A DNA stretch of 64,000 nucleotides from Zeus faber (GCA_960531495.1 OY482866.1:1488001-1552000); one strand, 5' to 3'; positions 11,341 through 22,192 are shown, counted from the first letter of the stretch. Numbers and translations: made by a program. Notes: generated from the letters alone by a model not told the origin.

Positions 11341-12185
11341 AGGTACAATGGTACCTCGATTTATGACTGCATCTACTTACTAATCCAAGATACGATAGTC
11401 GCGAAAATTAGCATCGTCTTACGACTGACTGCTCCAAGATACGACCGTGGAAATTTGTAGTTGGCGCGTCGGCGTCAGTCAGCGGGCGACCTACATCGTG
11501 TGTGCACGTTGTTCGTGGCTTATCGATTTTTTTTTCATATTTACTGTGTTTGTGCTGTGCGTTTTGTTTTTTTGTTTTTTAACTTATGAAAGCAATATGT
11601 GCTCTCTGTCATTTGGGTGGGCCGGCTGTACAAGTGGTTGCCTGCTGAAATAGAATATTTTCTGCAATGATATCTGTTATCCTCGGGCAGTGCCTGACTT
11701 TAAGGATAAACAGTAAAAGATAACATTTATAAAGTCGCGATCATGTGGGACATCTGGAACAATCACAGCATCCCATTTTGCTGGTTCATACACATTGCTG
11801 TATGGAGGTGATTTAGCAGCATGAGAAATGTACCACTGAATTTTGGAGTCCTAAATAGTTGTAACTGGTTCTAATGTTGTGGCTGATCGGTGTGTATGTT
11901 GTTGTATGATGTTGTTGTGATTTTATTTTTTCCTATTGAAATAAAAAAAAAATGAAAGTCAAACCTGATTTTAAATTTCACTCATCCTTTGGTCATGAAA
12001 TGGAAAAATAATTTTTCAATTTTGATTTTTGTATCTCCAAAAAAGCAAAATTTGAAAACCACTCATACCCCATTTTTTCCATTTCTGATTCTGAATTGAG
12101 AATAGAGTAACCAAAAGATACAGCGATTGAAAGACCTGGTCTACACTCCTAATTGTATTTGTCCTTTTACATTTCTATTTCTATC
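11341..12185. other. Unassigned AT-rich DNA, possible DNA-transposon scraps
   Basis: At 11345-11450 the wording 'ggtacctcgatttatgac' followed by 'ccaagatacga' repeats resembles ends of decayed DNA transposons (Tigger/pogo style), but no paired terminus was found. A second scrap-like stretch is at ~11870-11900. The remainder, to the splice-acceptor-like tract before 12186, shows nothing I can name. Confidence 0.3.
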
Positions 12186-12413
12186 TTAGAAATCTCTGAG
12201 AGAAGGAGGTGGTTACCTGAGGAGGTCCATGCGGTGGAAAAGAACCTGAAGGCTTTCATTGAAAGTGGTAAAGTGCCGGGAAGGACTGAGTGTGATGCAT
12301 GTATTAGAGCTTCACCTGAAGCTCTAAACCAGCGAAGCTGGACTGCATTGAAGTACTATGTAAAAAATCGTATCACTGCCATCCAATGCGAAAGTGCGAG
12401 AAGAATTTATTAA
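12186..12413 (+). pseudogene. Last-exon-like fragment of an unidentified multi-copy fish gene
   Basis: A pyrimidine-rich tract ending in AG (about 12165-12189) leads into an open frame of ~70 codons containing RRRWLPEEVHAVEKNLKAF, GKVPGRTECDACIRASPEAL and SWTALKYYVKNRITAIQ, then a stop at 12411-12413. The alternation W-EE-V / F-I-GK-PG / C-x2-C / AL-x-R-W-x2-K-YV-N-I is a small domain I have seen at the C-termini of numerous repeated fish predicted proteins. It possibly belongs to a mobile element; I cannot name it. The frame itself is intact here. Upstream coding exons were not found, so it is most likely a gene fragment. Confidence 0.5.
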
Positions 12414-12593
12414 TAGAGTTGTTAAAGCATTTGCTCAAACATGTTGGTTCACGTTGCTCAAAAATGTTGGTTCATTTGATGCAACTTCATTTTTGATGAT
12501 GTTTGTGTTGTTCGTTGGCATCCTGAGTACCCAGGTATACACTGGAGTTCAACTAGTTATTGATTTTATCAGGCGAAAACATTGATAATTAGT

Positions 12594-13062
12594 AGTTAGG
12601 TGCAGTCAAAGGCCGCAAGTCAATTCATCTGCTGATAACAACTGACTCTACGGTGGCCAACGGGAAAACTCTACAACTAAAGAAAATACATGTAAATAGA
12701 CAAAACGCAAGCAAATTTAGAAAATGTCATCATCAATTTGACAACACAGGCAACAACACAATGGAAAAGTTCACGAAGGAACAAACTTAAAATAAAAACA
12801 TCAAGAAATGTTTGTGTATCATATCTGATATATTCCCCAAATGAAGTGTCCGTGGTGAATTGCTTTTAAGTTTGTTTCTGTGCAAATGTTTCCATTGTTT
12901 TGCATCTCTTGCCTGTGTTGTCAAATTGATGATGATGTTTTCTGAATTTGCTTGTGTTTTGTCTATTTGCAGTGAGTTTTCCTGCCGACCACCGTAGGGT
13001 AGGTTTTTATCAGCAGATTAATTGAAAATGGATAGTTAGGTGCAGGCAAAGGCCAAAGGTCA
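12594..13062. mobile_element. Foldback (MITE-like) element with ~170-bp inverted arms and flanking direct repeats
   Basis: The left arm (about 12622-12791) and right arm (about 12862-13026) are inverted copies of each other, clearest over 'caaatttagaaaatgtcatc' against 'gatgatgttttctgaatttg'. Around 70 bp of spacer separates them. Outside the arms lie 29-bp direct repeats starting AGTTAGGTGCAG (12594-12622 and 13034-13062) that differ at about 4 positions. No open frame is present. The structure fits a non-autonomous foldback DNA element; the long direct repeat would be an unusually long target duplication, or part of the element. Confidence 0.65.
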
Positions 13063-13860
13063 GGGTTTACCACCATACTACTCTTCCCCCGCGTGAATAC
13101 ATTGCACTTTTTCTTTGTTACAAAGCATATCAGGAGACTTACTAAGCCCTGTGTGAGCCCTTGTTTGTTTTCTTGTGCCATCTGCTCCTTTTTATTTTAT
13201 AATAAATAATTGTAATTTTTTATCTACCTTTTGTACAGTGGGTGTAGGTTTATTCCCCGTTCGATTAAGTTTGGAAGAAAATATTATACTGTCAAAACCA
13301 TCAAATTCAATAACAATTGATTCTGTGCTCTCTTTTAAAGTATATGTGGTATTTGTCATACTTATCTGGAAATCAATTGATGAACCGGTATTTAAGTCGA
13401 AAATGATCTGCATAATATGCTCAAATTTACTACATTTACTTACAGCGTGCCTAGGTAGAAAAATAATCTTTACTTTCCAATTTTTGATATGTTTAAGTGG
13501 TGTTGGCCTGAGGCCTGATTTCTTAAATTGGTTGTATATCCTTTCAAATTAATAATTGTACTTTTGGAAGGTTTATATTTTTCAATCAGAATCTGACCTA
13601 TTGATTAAAAAAAGTGTTCAGTGTCAAAGTTTGCATGTCAATAGACCATAACATGGTGGGTCCCCTGTGTAATCAAAAAGTCAGGTGGGGTTCCCATGAG
13701 GCTCAAAAATTCAGGTCTAAAATCTTTTTGAGGGTTATCATTTTTTTAAGTAGTTTTTGTATCATCAAGCCTCGTGGAAAGTCAGTAGTATTTATTTTGG
13801 GTTTTTGTCTGTTAAGAAACAGGTGATCACCAGAAAGTGCGCCTGTAGCCAATTTCCACC
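13063..13860. other. Unassigned AT-rich DNA
   Basis: A 125-codon plus-strand open frame (13175-13552) and its antisense shadow lie here. They are rich in Ile/Phe/Lys as expected for AT-rich non-coding DNA and show no domain. No gene is called. Confidence 0.5.
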
Positions 13861-14945
13861 GTGACTGGACGAAGCCACAAGCTGGTCATTACAGCAGAGT
13901 CTCCAGATAAGAAGGTATTTTTGTTTGATTATTTATGAACAATACTTGAAGACAAAAGTTGTGATTTTCATGAAAAAAAAAGACTTTCTATGTTTCTAGT
14001 TTGTACTTCTTGTTGGTGACTCCCATCTACGGAGCATTGTGGATGGATTTGTGAAGATGCCAGGGGACCGAGGTACTGAATGCTTTTTTGTCTCGGAGAC
14101 CTGACGCAGTTTGTGTTGTAGCCCCTAGCAGCGACTTGACGGCCAGCAGGACCATCGACGAGGCAGCAGTAGACTTTCGCAGCCTCCTGGTCAGTGTCTG
14201 CAGTCGCTGGCCAAAGTTACGCTTCATGTTTAGTACATTTTTGGTAGTATTGGTACTATTTATACTTTTGCTTTGTGAGCTCTGCAGAACATATTTTACA
14301 TTTTGAAAACAAATGTACTGTAATAAACACCTTTTTTTTTTTGTGTGTTTGTATAGGTGTTTGTCCTGGACTTCCTTCCGCGTCTGACTATTTGCTCCGT
14401 GAGGAATACCATCCTGTGGCGGCATGCATGGGAAGCATATTTTAATTTTAGTACAGTTAAATGTATAACGGAGTATATATTTTTAGACAAACCAATTCAA
14501 TAAATATTTCTAATGAACAAAGTTGACATCTATGTATGCACATTTCTATTCGTCCTAATCGTTGTTTTAAGGCATCAAGTACTTTTCTGCAGCCAACCAC
14601 TTCCCATTGAACCACCCAGAGCTGTGAAGCAGAGATGGTGTAAGTACAATTGTACAATTTGTTGTCATGTCACGTGATGGCTATTTTATGAATAACTTTG
14701 CTATGTTGTGAAACCATGGCCCTGTGACATTGCTGTGAAATGCTGCTTATCGCCAACTGGAGACAACAGCGCCGCCAACAGCACGAAAGTCAAAGGTTTC
14801 TCCCGGCAGGTCACTTCCAACATTCTCTCCAAAAGTGGTTGTGAAGGGAGAGCTCATCGTGCCTCATCCTTCACCTAACCCTTTTGAGTGGAGACTGGTT
14901 GGAAGGGGCAGAAAGATAATCGGTTGCACACTGTTATTGTTGGGG
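13860..14945 (+). pseudogene. Decayed multi-exon SGNH-hydrolase-like gene of a repeated fish family
   Basis: Pieces occur in the right order on the plus strand. After an AG acceptor at ~13998 comes [19 protein letters not shown] (GDSH is the block-I motif of SGNH/GDSL hydrolases). Next come [20 protein letters not shown] (14109-14160), then after a T-rich tract and AG at ~14357 VFVLDFLPRLT and, in a shifted frame, EEYHPVAACMG. A piece starting near 14574 (IKYFSAANHFPLN) is followed by a TGA where the family has Trp before SRDGV. A tail near 14800-14930 contains SPKVVVKGELIVPHPSPNPF. I recall these blocks from a highly repeated fish gene family of unknown role. Lesions seen: one frameshift, one nonsense codon and at least two donors lacking GT. 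It is non-functional; whether the family is mobile is not known to me. Confidence 0.6.
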
Positions 14946-15045
14946 TAAGACCCTCTGGAAACTGTGATAGTCTCTGATATTCACTCAAAGTGTACCGATT
15001 TTCATTAAACAATTTTAATATGTTTGTTATGAAACATATGGACAT

Positions 15046-15079
<34 letters not shown>

Positions 15080-15660
15080 CTAACACACTTTAATTAACTG
15101 AACAACTTACCAGTGAGCGCTCCGGGCTACAGTTGATTCTGCTGTCGGCTCCCCTCAACCGTCCTCTATTGTTTTGTATCCAGGAGATTTTCTGCAGTTT
15201 GTTGGTTTTTTTATTCTCTTTTTAGTTAGTAGTTTAGTTTAGTTTAGTTTAGTTTAGTAGTTAGTGCTTTTAGTTGGCCTTTTGTCAAGACATTGTCTTA
15301 AATCGACATTTTGCTCTATGATTTCACAGGTGGACACAACACCAGTAGCGTCGCCGGAATGATCCATCCCGTTATCAACTTGTTCCATCGCATCTTTCTA
15401 GCGCTGTCCAGTGTGGAGAATTTTATATTGTTTTTATATCAACAATTGTATATCAATTTTATATCAAGAAAATTTTGCTTTGCTTACATGGGAAAGCCAC
15501 GGTGGGACATTGGCAGAAAGCTACTGCCTCCAAGAGGACACTGGGAACGGAGCAGGTTTGCTTTGTTCGTTGTTTTTCTTCTTTTTTCAATGACATTTTT
15601 GATAGTAGTACTTAATTTTAGTTTTATTTTGTCCATGCATTCCATTCTCTTGCTTTTTTT
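14946..15660. other. Unassigned DNA with short tandem repeats
   Basis: This stretch includes a (CA)n run at 15048-15076 and a (TTTAG)n run at ~15232-15257. A short frame at 15335-15420 (GGHNTSSVAGMIHPVIN) may be a further exon of the preceding pseudogene, but I do not recognise it. Confidence 0.4.
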
Positions 15661-16150
15661 TAGGGGAAGGCAGCACCAACCGTTGTGGAGGTGTCTTCAA
15701 AGCCACACCTGCCAGTGATGTGCCAGTTCTTGTGAAGGAATAGCAGCGCTCTCAAACATTTGTCAAAGGTCAGAGTGATGCTGCTCCTTATTATCCTGAT
15801 ATGGAGAGTGCTACAGTGTTTTCTGATGTTGCAGCAGAGCTTGACGCTAGCAGTTCTGTCATGGGAACAATTGATGTCACTTCTATCAGCGGAACAGGTG
15901 ATAGCTGAGAACATTTTTTAACAAAGAAAAACGTAGAACACTTTCAGTGCCGGGAAAGCATACGTTGAGTGTTTACACAAATGGTCCTTTTACGATCTAG
16001 AAAAACTGAGATAACGACTAAAACTTTCGTGACAGTGATATACAGGAATGTAAGATCTCCTGTGAAAGAGTCGGGCGTCACCAAACAAACATATGCCTCA
16101 GCATTCAGACATCACTTGGTGGTAGAATTATATCATTCATTAACATTGAT
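15661..16150 (+). other. Possible exon remnant, unidentified
   Basis: After a T-rich tract ending TTTAG at ~15663 the plus strand reads GSTNRCGGVFKATPASDVPV up to a stop at ~15741. Beyond it comes a Ser/Thr/Asp-rich stretch (about 15780-15908) ending in TGA. The base composition is more coding-like than its surroundings and it could belong to the SGNH-like remnant upstream. No known domain is visible. Confidence 0.3.
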
Positions 16151-16152
16151 CA

Positions 16153-16850
16153 TCATTTTTCTCTCACACTCCCTTCTGTTGTTCCCAGTGGAATGATACA
16201 AAAGGAAAATGCAATAATGCTTAAGTATAATATAATTGAGGCAAAGGGATCAGAAAATGATGTATAAATTGAGTACAATACATTTATACAGAGATATTGT
16301 TTTATCTGTGTCCTTTTGATGGAGGGGCCAAGGAAAATGATGACCATATAACAAGGTGGGAAGTGGCCAGGTGTAATCAAATGTGGAGCAGAAGTCCAGC
16401 GGTGGAGCCGTCTGTGGGGCGCCAATGTTGGTGTAGAAAGCCCCTTCGATAACTGCTTCCAAAACACACATTTCTTCGGCTGTGGTAAGGGGAATGGCAG
16501 TAACCCAAGTAGCCTATGTAGGTATGGTTGAAGTGGTTCCATCGCAGTTGCAGGGTGAGCAGCGTTCAGCGTACACTCACGTTGTCTCCTCAACGAGTAC
16601 CTAGAGGGGAGTAGGAACTTTCTTGCGATGAGATACGTGTATCCATATTGGTCGTTCTACCACCTTAACTGCTGCTGCAGTGGTGCGGGTCCCTAACCCT
16701 GCTGGAAAGGTCCTAGGAATCTGGCAGAGTTCCAGCTTTTCCTCTGTAAGTCGCGATCACCACCCATTCACCTGGTCAGCGGCCGTGTAGAGGTCCTTCA
16801 AGTGGGACGGGTAGGGCTGCTTTGACCTGGGCACATAGACTTAAACACTT
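16153..16850 (-). pseudogene. Remnant of a second endogenous retrovirus: integrase C-terminus and downstream sequence
   Basis: Read on the minus strand, 16620-16765 gives RKSWNSARFLGPFQ and, in another frame, VKVVERPIWIHVSHRKKVP. This is the pattern of the C-terminal DNA-binding domain of gamma-like retroviral integrases (K-W-N/R-GPF-...-TAVKV-...-WIH-SH-K-VP). At least one frameshift separates the two halves. Downstream on the same strand a 146-codon frame (16153-16593) sits where env would begin; I cannot confirm it. The wording differs from the integrase tail of the larger element at 18899-19275, so this is a separate family or lineage. Confidence 0.5.
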
Positions 16851-16999
16851 GGGTGAGAGACACATTTTGACAACATTGTTTGGTATAGGTCCAAGATTGT
16901 TAAATGGGCGTTAAATAGTTGAATAGCAGACTACAGGCTCAGTACAAAAATGAATGTATGCACACTCGTGTAACAACAGAATAATATTATCACAATGTC

Positions 17000-17345
17000 T
17001 AATATGTAGGAGATAATAGGCGGCCATTTTGACACGCCCATGCATGGCACCACTAGAATATCAAATGACACACTGGGACTGACGAGTGTGCAAAGATTTG
17101 TGAATTTCCAAGTATCTTTTGGAACATGAAATTGTACGTGTTGCCACGCCCACACCGTGTGCCAAAATATATATGTATTTTAATAAGTTTTAGCTGTGAA
17201 GGTGTCTTGTAGACACTCGTCAAGTTTGAAGTCGATCCGATAAATCGCCAAGGAGGAGTTTCGCGAAAGTACAAAGCATAAATATGACTAAAAAGTCAGG
17301 AAAATTCAAAATGGCCGACTTCCTGTTGGGTTTCCGTCATGGCGG
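17000..17345 (-). repeat. Interspersed repeat R, copy in minus orientation
   Basis: The reverse complement matches the plus-strand copies at 17440-18160 and 27130-27810. It includes the shared words 'gtgtctacaagacaccttc', 'cttcaaacttgacgagtg' and 'gtcccagtgtg'. No coding capacity or terminal structure is evident, and the class is unknown to me. With the next copy it forms an inverted pair around a ~100-bp centre. Confidence 0.75.
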
Positions 17346-17439
17346 AAATATATATTTTTTCCAAGTCTAGAGAGGTTACAAATGTGTACCGAATTTTGGG
17401 AGTTTACGTGGAAAAAGGTGAATAGGTCAGAAAATTATT

Positions 17440-18160
17440 ATTTTATTTTCTAGGGTGGCGTGGCAACACGTAAAATTTCATGTTCCAAAGATACTAATTC
17501 ACGAAACTTTGCGCACTTGTTAGTCCCAGTGTGGCAATTGATATTGTATGAGTTGCCTGCATGGGCGTGGCAAAATGGCCCGACACACCCTGTTGAAAAT
17601 TTCAAAACATCAAACCTATTCACTTTTTACCATGAAATTAACAAAATTCGGGACACTTTTGTAACTTCTTGGATTAAATGTGTAATTTTAGTCACTTTCC
17701 GTTCATTTTCTCACTTTGTACTTTCGTAAACTCCTCCGAGGCCATTTATCTGGCTTCAAACTTGGCGAGTGTCTACAAGACACCTTCACGATTAAAAGAT
17801 ATTAAAAAAAATAATAATTGTCACACGATGTGGCCGTGGCAAAGCGTTGGATTTCGTGTTCCAAAAAAAGCTGTGTTTTTGTAATATTTTATCCACTTTT
17901 TATGCTTTGTACTTTTGTGAACTTCTCCAGGGGGATTTTTTGGATTGAGACTCATTGGGGATTAAAAGTTATTAAAACATTTTTTTTTCGTCACGATGCG
18001 GGTGTGGCAACGCGTTGAATTTTATGTTAAAAAAAACAGTTTACGTGACTTTTGGGGCCTTGAGAAACTACAAAATTATTGCAAAACTTTGCACACTCTT
18101 CAGTCCCAGTGTGGCATTTAATATTCTATGGGTCCTATACATGGGCGTGTCAAAATGATC
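17440..18160 (+). repeat. Interspersed repeat R, tandem plus-strand modules
   Basis: At least two successive modules are present. Each contains 'tgggcgtggcaa'/'gtggcaacgcgtt', 'gtcccagtgtggca' and 'gagtgtctacaagacacc' type words. It runs up to the env remnant of the large retrovirus at ~18170. Short frames inside are not genes. Confidence 0.75.
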
Positions 18161-18170
18161 AACTAGATGC

Positions 18171-18475
18171 AGTTATCGTGGATGAGGATGTCGGGGTCCT
18201 GGTGCTGGGGAAAGGAGGCCCATACCTATAGCAACATAGGTGTCGCCACATTCCTTCTGTCTCAATGCCATGTACGCTTGTATTTCTGGTTTTCCCAACG
18301 CAGTCATGATGCATTTTTCACTAGAGTACAAATGCATGGTATACAACAACATCCACATACAATTAACAGAGCAGCAATGATAGCAACGTTGATTATGCAT
18401 GATAAAATGAGGCCTTTTCATTTGGAAAACATAGAGTCCAACCAACCAGTGATGTGATCATCCATTCCTGCATTT
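18171..18475 (-). pseudogene. env: env transmembrane-subunit C-terminal remnant
   Basis: The minus strand encodes an amphipathic ITGWLDSMF piece. It is followed by a hydrophobic segment of ~25 residues ending in a Cys cluster (CGCCCIPC), the typical membrane anchor and cysteine-rich inner edge of gamma-like retroviral TM proteins. A TGA interrupts the frame before the hydrophobic stretch and another ends it. Surface-subunit, fusion-peptide and immunosuppressive-like regions are not seen, so most of env is deleted. The fragment lies directly against repeat R. Confidence 0.65.
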
Positions 18476-18656
18476 TCTTTTAGTTCTACGCTCCGTGAGT
18501 GGAGTAGCAATTCCTCCTACTGGTTCCTGTGTTTATAAGCACATTACTCCATGCCCCACAATCAATATGGGTACCTTAAACCTCGTCCAGCCACCAGTCA
18601 CTTGTTAGTCTAGGGTTGGTGGACCACGCATATTTCTCATTCCACTGGTACTGCTC

Positions 18657-18866
18657 CTACCCTGTGGAATCACACTTTATTATGGAACAGAAATCAACAT
18701 TGAATGCCAGGATTTGTCCTTCATAGGCATAAATGACAAGAACTGTTTCTTTCATTCGGCCCCACTCTTTGACCTTTGTCATATACTGGTCATACGATAA
18801 TTGGGGTCCCACTTGGTAAGAATATGTATACTGTGTAGGGTCCAGGACTTCTCCTAGGGTAAACAA
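18657..18866 (-). pseudogene. env: Possible env N-terminal fragment
   Basis: A 69-codon minus-strand frame follows the integrase by ~30 bp and precedes the TM remnant by ~180 bp, the position expected for env. It has no recognisable surface-protein motif. The identification rests on position only. Confidence 0.35.
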
Positions 18867-18898
18867 AAAAAATATTATTTTTTTTTTTACATGGTTAA

Positions 18899-19275
18899 TT
18901 ACAGAATGCTTACGTCTTTCAGCTGGATCCTTGTTTCTGTGAGAGTTCTTGCGGGTGGGGTGACAGGGGCGCAGTGGGAGAGGTGGTGACAGGGAGCACC
19001 AGTTTTATTTTTGAGCTTTACTGCATGTGAGGTGGCCAACACTACCTCCCAAGGTCCAGTCCACCTTGGCTCAGGCCACTTCTGTTTGTGGACCTTGATG
19101 TGGACCCAGTCTCCGGGGCTGACCACCAGGGTGTGGGGCAGTCTGGGGCAGTGTTCTTGACCTGTGAATACAAAACTCGAGATACTGCGGTTAGTGCTTT
19201 GACATATTCAGGTAAACCTTCCTGGAAATCATCAAAAGCGGGTGATTTAGCTGGTAGGTTGTGAGGACCTGGCAT
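18899..19275 (-). pseudogene. pol: Integrase C-terminal domain (frameshifted)
   Basis: Two overlapping minus-strand frames cover the end of pol. The second contains GDWVHIKVHKQKW, EPRWTGPWEVVLATSHAVKL and HHLSHCAPV. This is the SH3-like C-terminal DNA-binding domain of gamma-type retroviral integrase, followed by a Thr/Pro-rich tail. Integrase joins viral DNA to the host chromosome; this domain binds DNA. It is in a different frame from the catalytic core. Confidence 0.75.
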
Positions 19276-19318
19276 GGGGCGGCCTGTTAATATCTCGTGT
19301 GGGCTAAGATGTGTTTGA

Positions 19319-20092
19319 CTATGGGGAGAGGTCTCGCATGGACATTAATGCTAGGGGTAGGGCATCTACCCACGTTAGTTTAGTCGTTTTTGTGATGTTC
19401 TGTAGAGACATACTGAGTTGCTGTTTTGTCTCTATCAGCACCTTGGCCATTTTTTCTTTCAACGTCTGGTTTGCACTTTCAACTAGGCCTTTTGACTGGG
19501 GGTGATAGACTGAACCAGATCTATGGGAGATACCTAATGCCTGTTCTACCTGGCTGAGTTTTTTATCGCTGGTAAAATGAGATCCATTGTCCGAGCAGAT
19601 AACTGTGGGGTAACCCCACCGAGGAATGCGTTTTTTCCATAACCATTTAATCACAGATACTGCATCCTCTCTTTTGCAAGGGACTGCTTCTACCCATTTG
19701 GAGAATCGATCTACCATCACGAGTAGGTATCTGTACCCTTGTACTCTGTTGTCCCTGCCCATGCCGGTGTAATCTATGCATATTTCTCTGAAGGGGTAGG
19801 GGGGCACTGAGAATGTTCCCAAAGGTCTTTGGTAGACTGTCTTCTTATTTAGCTCGTGACAGACGACGCATTCTGCAATATGGTTGGCCACCATTTCCTC
19901 CAGGTAGGGATGCCACCAGTCCTGTTTGAGCCTGTTGGTGGTTCTTTTGGGTCCTTCATGAGTCTGTCCATGTGCATCCTTGATGAGGTAGACCAGGAGT
20001 GCGGCTGGTGCTATGGGCGCCCATCGTGGCTTCTCCATAGGCCGCTGGTGCATGTGGCTCCTTTCTTCTGCCACTGCGAGTGTTCGTTCCAT
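19319..20092 (-). pseudogene. pol: Integrase zinc-binding and catalytic core
   Basis: The ~257-codon frame contains the HHCC zinc-binding module (HGQTHEG ... CVVCHEL, residues ~45-90). The DDE core follows: [20 protein letters not shown] with the first Asp, [11 protein letters not shown] with the second, and [20 protein letters not shown] with the Glu. All metal-binding residues are present. The frame ends shortly after the core and continues in another frame (19275 downward), so the protein as encoded lacks its DNA-binding tail. Confidence 0.88.
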
Positions 20093-20967
20093 TTCGCTTC
20101 TTTCTGCACTTCTTTCAGATGTTCCTCTGACAAATTGAGGGCGTTGTCTTCAGTAAATACAATCATCATTGCTGCGCTTTCTTTTAGGTTCCCTCCTGCT
20201 TCTTTTGCTGCTGTGTCGGCTGCGTTTGAATTTCCTTTGGAGTGTCCTTTGCATTTGATGATCTGGATTTTTCGGGGGAGATGTATAGCTTCCAGGAGGG
20301 CGAGTATGAGGTCTTTGTGTTTTACCGGGGCTCCTGCTGACGTTTGGAGTCCTCTTTTCATCCATATGGCTACATCCACGTGAGCTGCAGCGTGTGCGTA
20401 TGCTGAGTCGGTGAATATGTTTGCATTTTTGTTTTTTGAGATTTTTAATGCTTTCACCGAGGCGTCGAGTTCTGCTTTTTGTGCTGATGCTGGTTGTTCT
20501 ATCATCCCACTTCTTAGGGTGACGTGGTGTCCATTAATTTGTTGAATGGCTGCGTATGATGCTCTATTTCCCTCTTCTTCTTTGAAACAACAACCATCTA
20601 TAAACAGGACAATTTCTGCATCGGGGTCAGATGTTCCATCCAAGTCTGTGCGGCCCTTTGCTTCCAGTTTCATGAGCTGTACGCAGTCATGGGTGCCATC
20701 TGCATACTGTAGTCCGCCGGCCAAGTTGATTCCATCGGCTGTGTACAAGACATTGTCTCTTTCCAGGGTGACATGCAAGCGCATCTTGTGTTTTGGTGTG
20801 GTAAAGGTGAAATCCGTTTGATCGAGGTAGGATTTGACTCCATGAGTGGTATGCACGATGGTGGGGTGGTAGAAAGTAATGTGGTCGGTTCTCGTAGGGC
20901 GTGTGCGATGGCAGCCGTGTGTCGTCCACATCCGGAGAGTCCATGTTCCACTGTGTCGAGTTTGCAA
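20011..20967 (-). pseudogene. pol: RNase H domain of pol
   Basis: The 318-codon frame starts in the RT connection region. It contains the four acidic active-site positions: LFIDGCC, AQKAELDASVKAL, IFTDSAYAHA and NAADTAAKEAGG. The 3' end of the frame overlaps the integrase frame but is out of phase with it, so a frameshift lies near 20090. RNase H removes genomic RNA from the RNA-DNA hybrid during reverse transcription. The domain itself looks complete. Confidence 0.85.
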
Positions 20968-20979
20968 CTGTGGTGAGCC

Positions 20980-22192
20980 AGGATCGCGCGCTCACCGTGT
21001 CGAGGCTGCCAGAGCACAGCTTGACAATTCCGTGCTTTTCAGTAACGTCCAAATGGAACGAGGAAGAGATGTCTGGGGTGCATAGGTGTTTGGCCTTCCC
21101 CATGAGTTGTTTCAATCTTATGAACGCTTCCTCCGCACTTGTGGTCCAGTTGAGTGGTGCCTTGACGTTCCGATGGCCAGCTTCCGCAATGGGTTCGCGT
21201 GGGGGAACAGTGTGGTCCACATAATCAGCTATGTGGTGTCTGCTATAGCCAGTGAGTCCCAGGAATGCTAGCATTTGCTGCACGGTGGTGGGTTTAGGGT
21301 ACTGGAGCATTGCCTGTTGTCTTTCCGGGTTGATGTATCTCTTATCTCCCGTGATCCTTTTTCCCAGGAATACCACTTCTGTGCGGCAGACCTGTGCTTT
21401 TTCCTTCCTGATTTTGTAGCCACATTTTGCGATGCGCCGTAGCAGGGATTTGGTGGCCGTGAGGCAATTTTCTACTGTGGTGATGTCCATGAGGATGTCG
21501 TCGACATACTGGATGAGTAGGAGTTCCTTGAGATCTGCCTTCAGGCAGGCGTTGAATATGGTTGGCGTGCATGTGAATCCTCGTAGCATTCTTGTGTAGG
21601 TCTAAGAGCATTTTTTTAATGTGAATGCAAACATATCTTGACTTTCTTTGGCCAAGGGGAGGCCAAAAAATGCGTTGGCCAGGTCGATGACGGTGAAAAA
21701 TTGATGACTCGGGGAGCCTGCATGCAGGGCGACATGGGGGTTGGGCACTTTTTCAGTAATGGGTTGGACCACCTGGTTGATACGTCGCAGATCGTGGACC
21801 AGGCGCCATGAGTGTCCTCCAGCCTTGGGTACTGGTAGAATTTGTGTGTTCCACGGTGAATCCGCTGGTCGTAGAACTCCTGCTTGTAAGAGGCCTTCAA
21901 TGGTGGAGGCTATTCGAGCAGCTGCCTCGGGCTTGACCTTGTACTGACCTTGCCAAATGGGCACAGCGTGGGCTTTCACTTTGATGTGTATATTGTGGTG
22001 TGGTGTGCAGCCAACGTGATAGGGGCCGGTGGTCCAGAGGGTTGGCGGTAGTTGGGCGAACATTTCTGCTGCCAGGGGGTGTTCTTCGATGCCTCCTTGA
22101 TAAGTTCTTTCCAGGACATTTCTTTCATATATGCCTTGTTCGTAGCTGTTGTGTCCTATTCTCCAAACCGATTTGTCTGGCGTGTGTTGCAA
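20980..22192 (-). pseudogene. pol: Reverse transcriptase domain with one internal nonsense codon
   Basis: The N-terminal half (22192-21602) contains the retroviral RT leader, AGVLRPADSPWNTQILPV, WRLVHDLRRIN and VIDLANAFFGLPL with the first catalytic Asp. A TAG at 21604-21602 interrupts the same frame right after FAFTLKK. The second half (from 21589) carries PTIF, the catalytic box QYVDDILMD (intact YVDD) and the thumb with FLGKRI and LAFLGLTGY. Around 20980 the reading passes to another frame for RNase H. All RT catalytic residues survive, but stop and frameshift prevent a full product. Confidence 0.88.

Noticed and set aside
11341-11460. Tigger/pogo-type transposon end
   Set aside because: Only one possible terminus with loose similarity; no partner terminus or transposase found.
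13175-13552. 125-codon plus-strand frame
   Set aside because: AT-rich, opposite strand also open, no recognisable domain or splice context.
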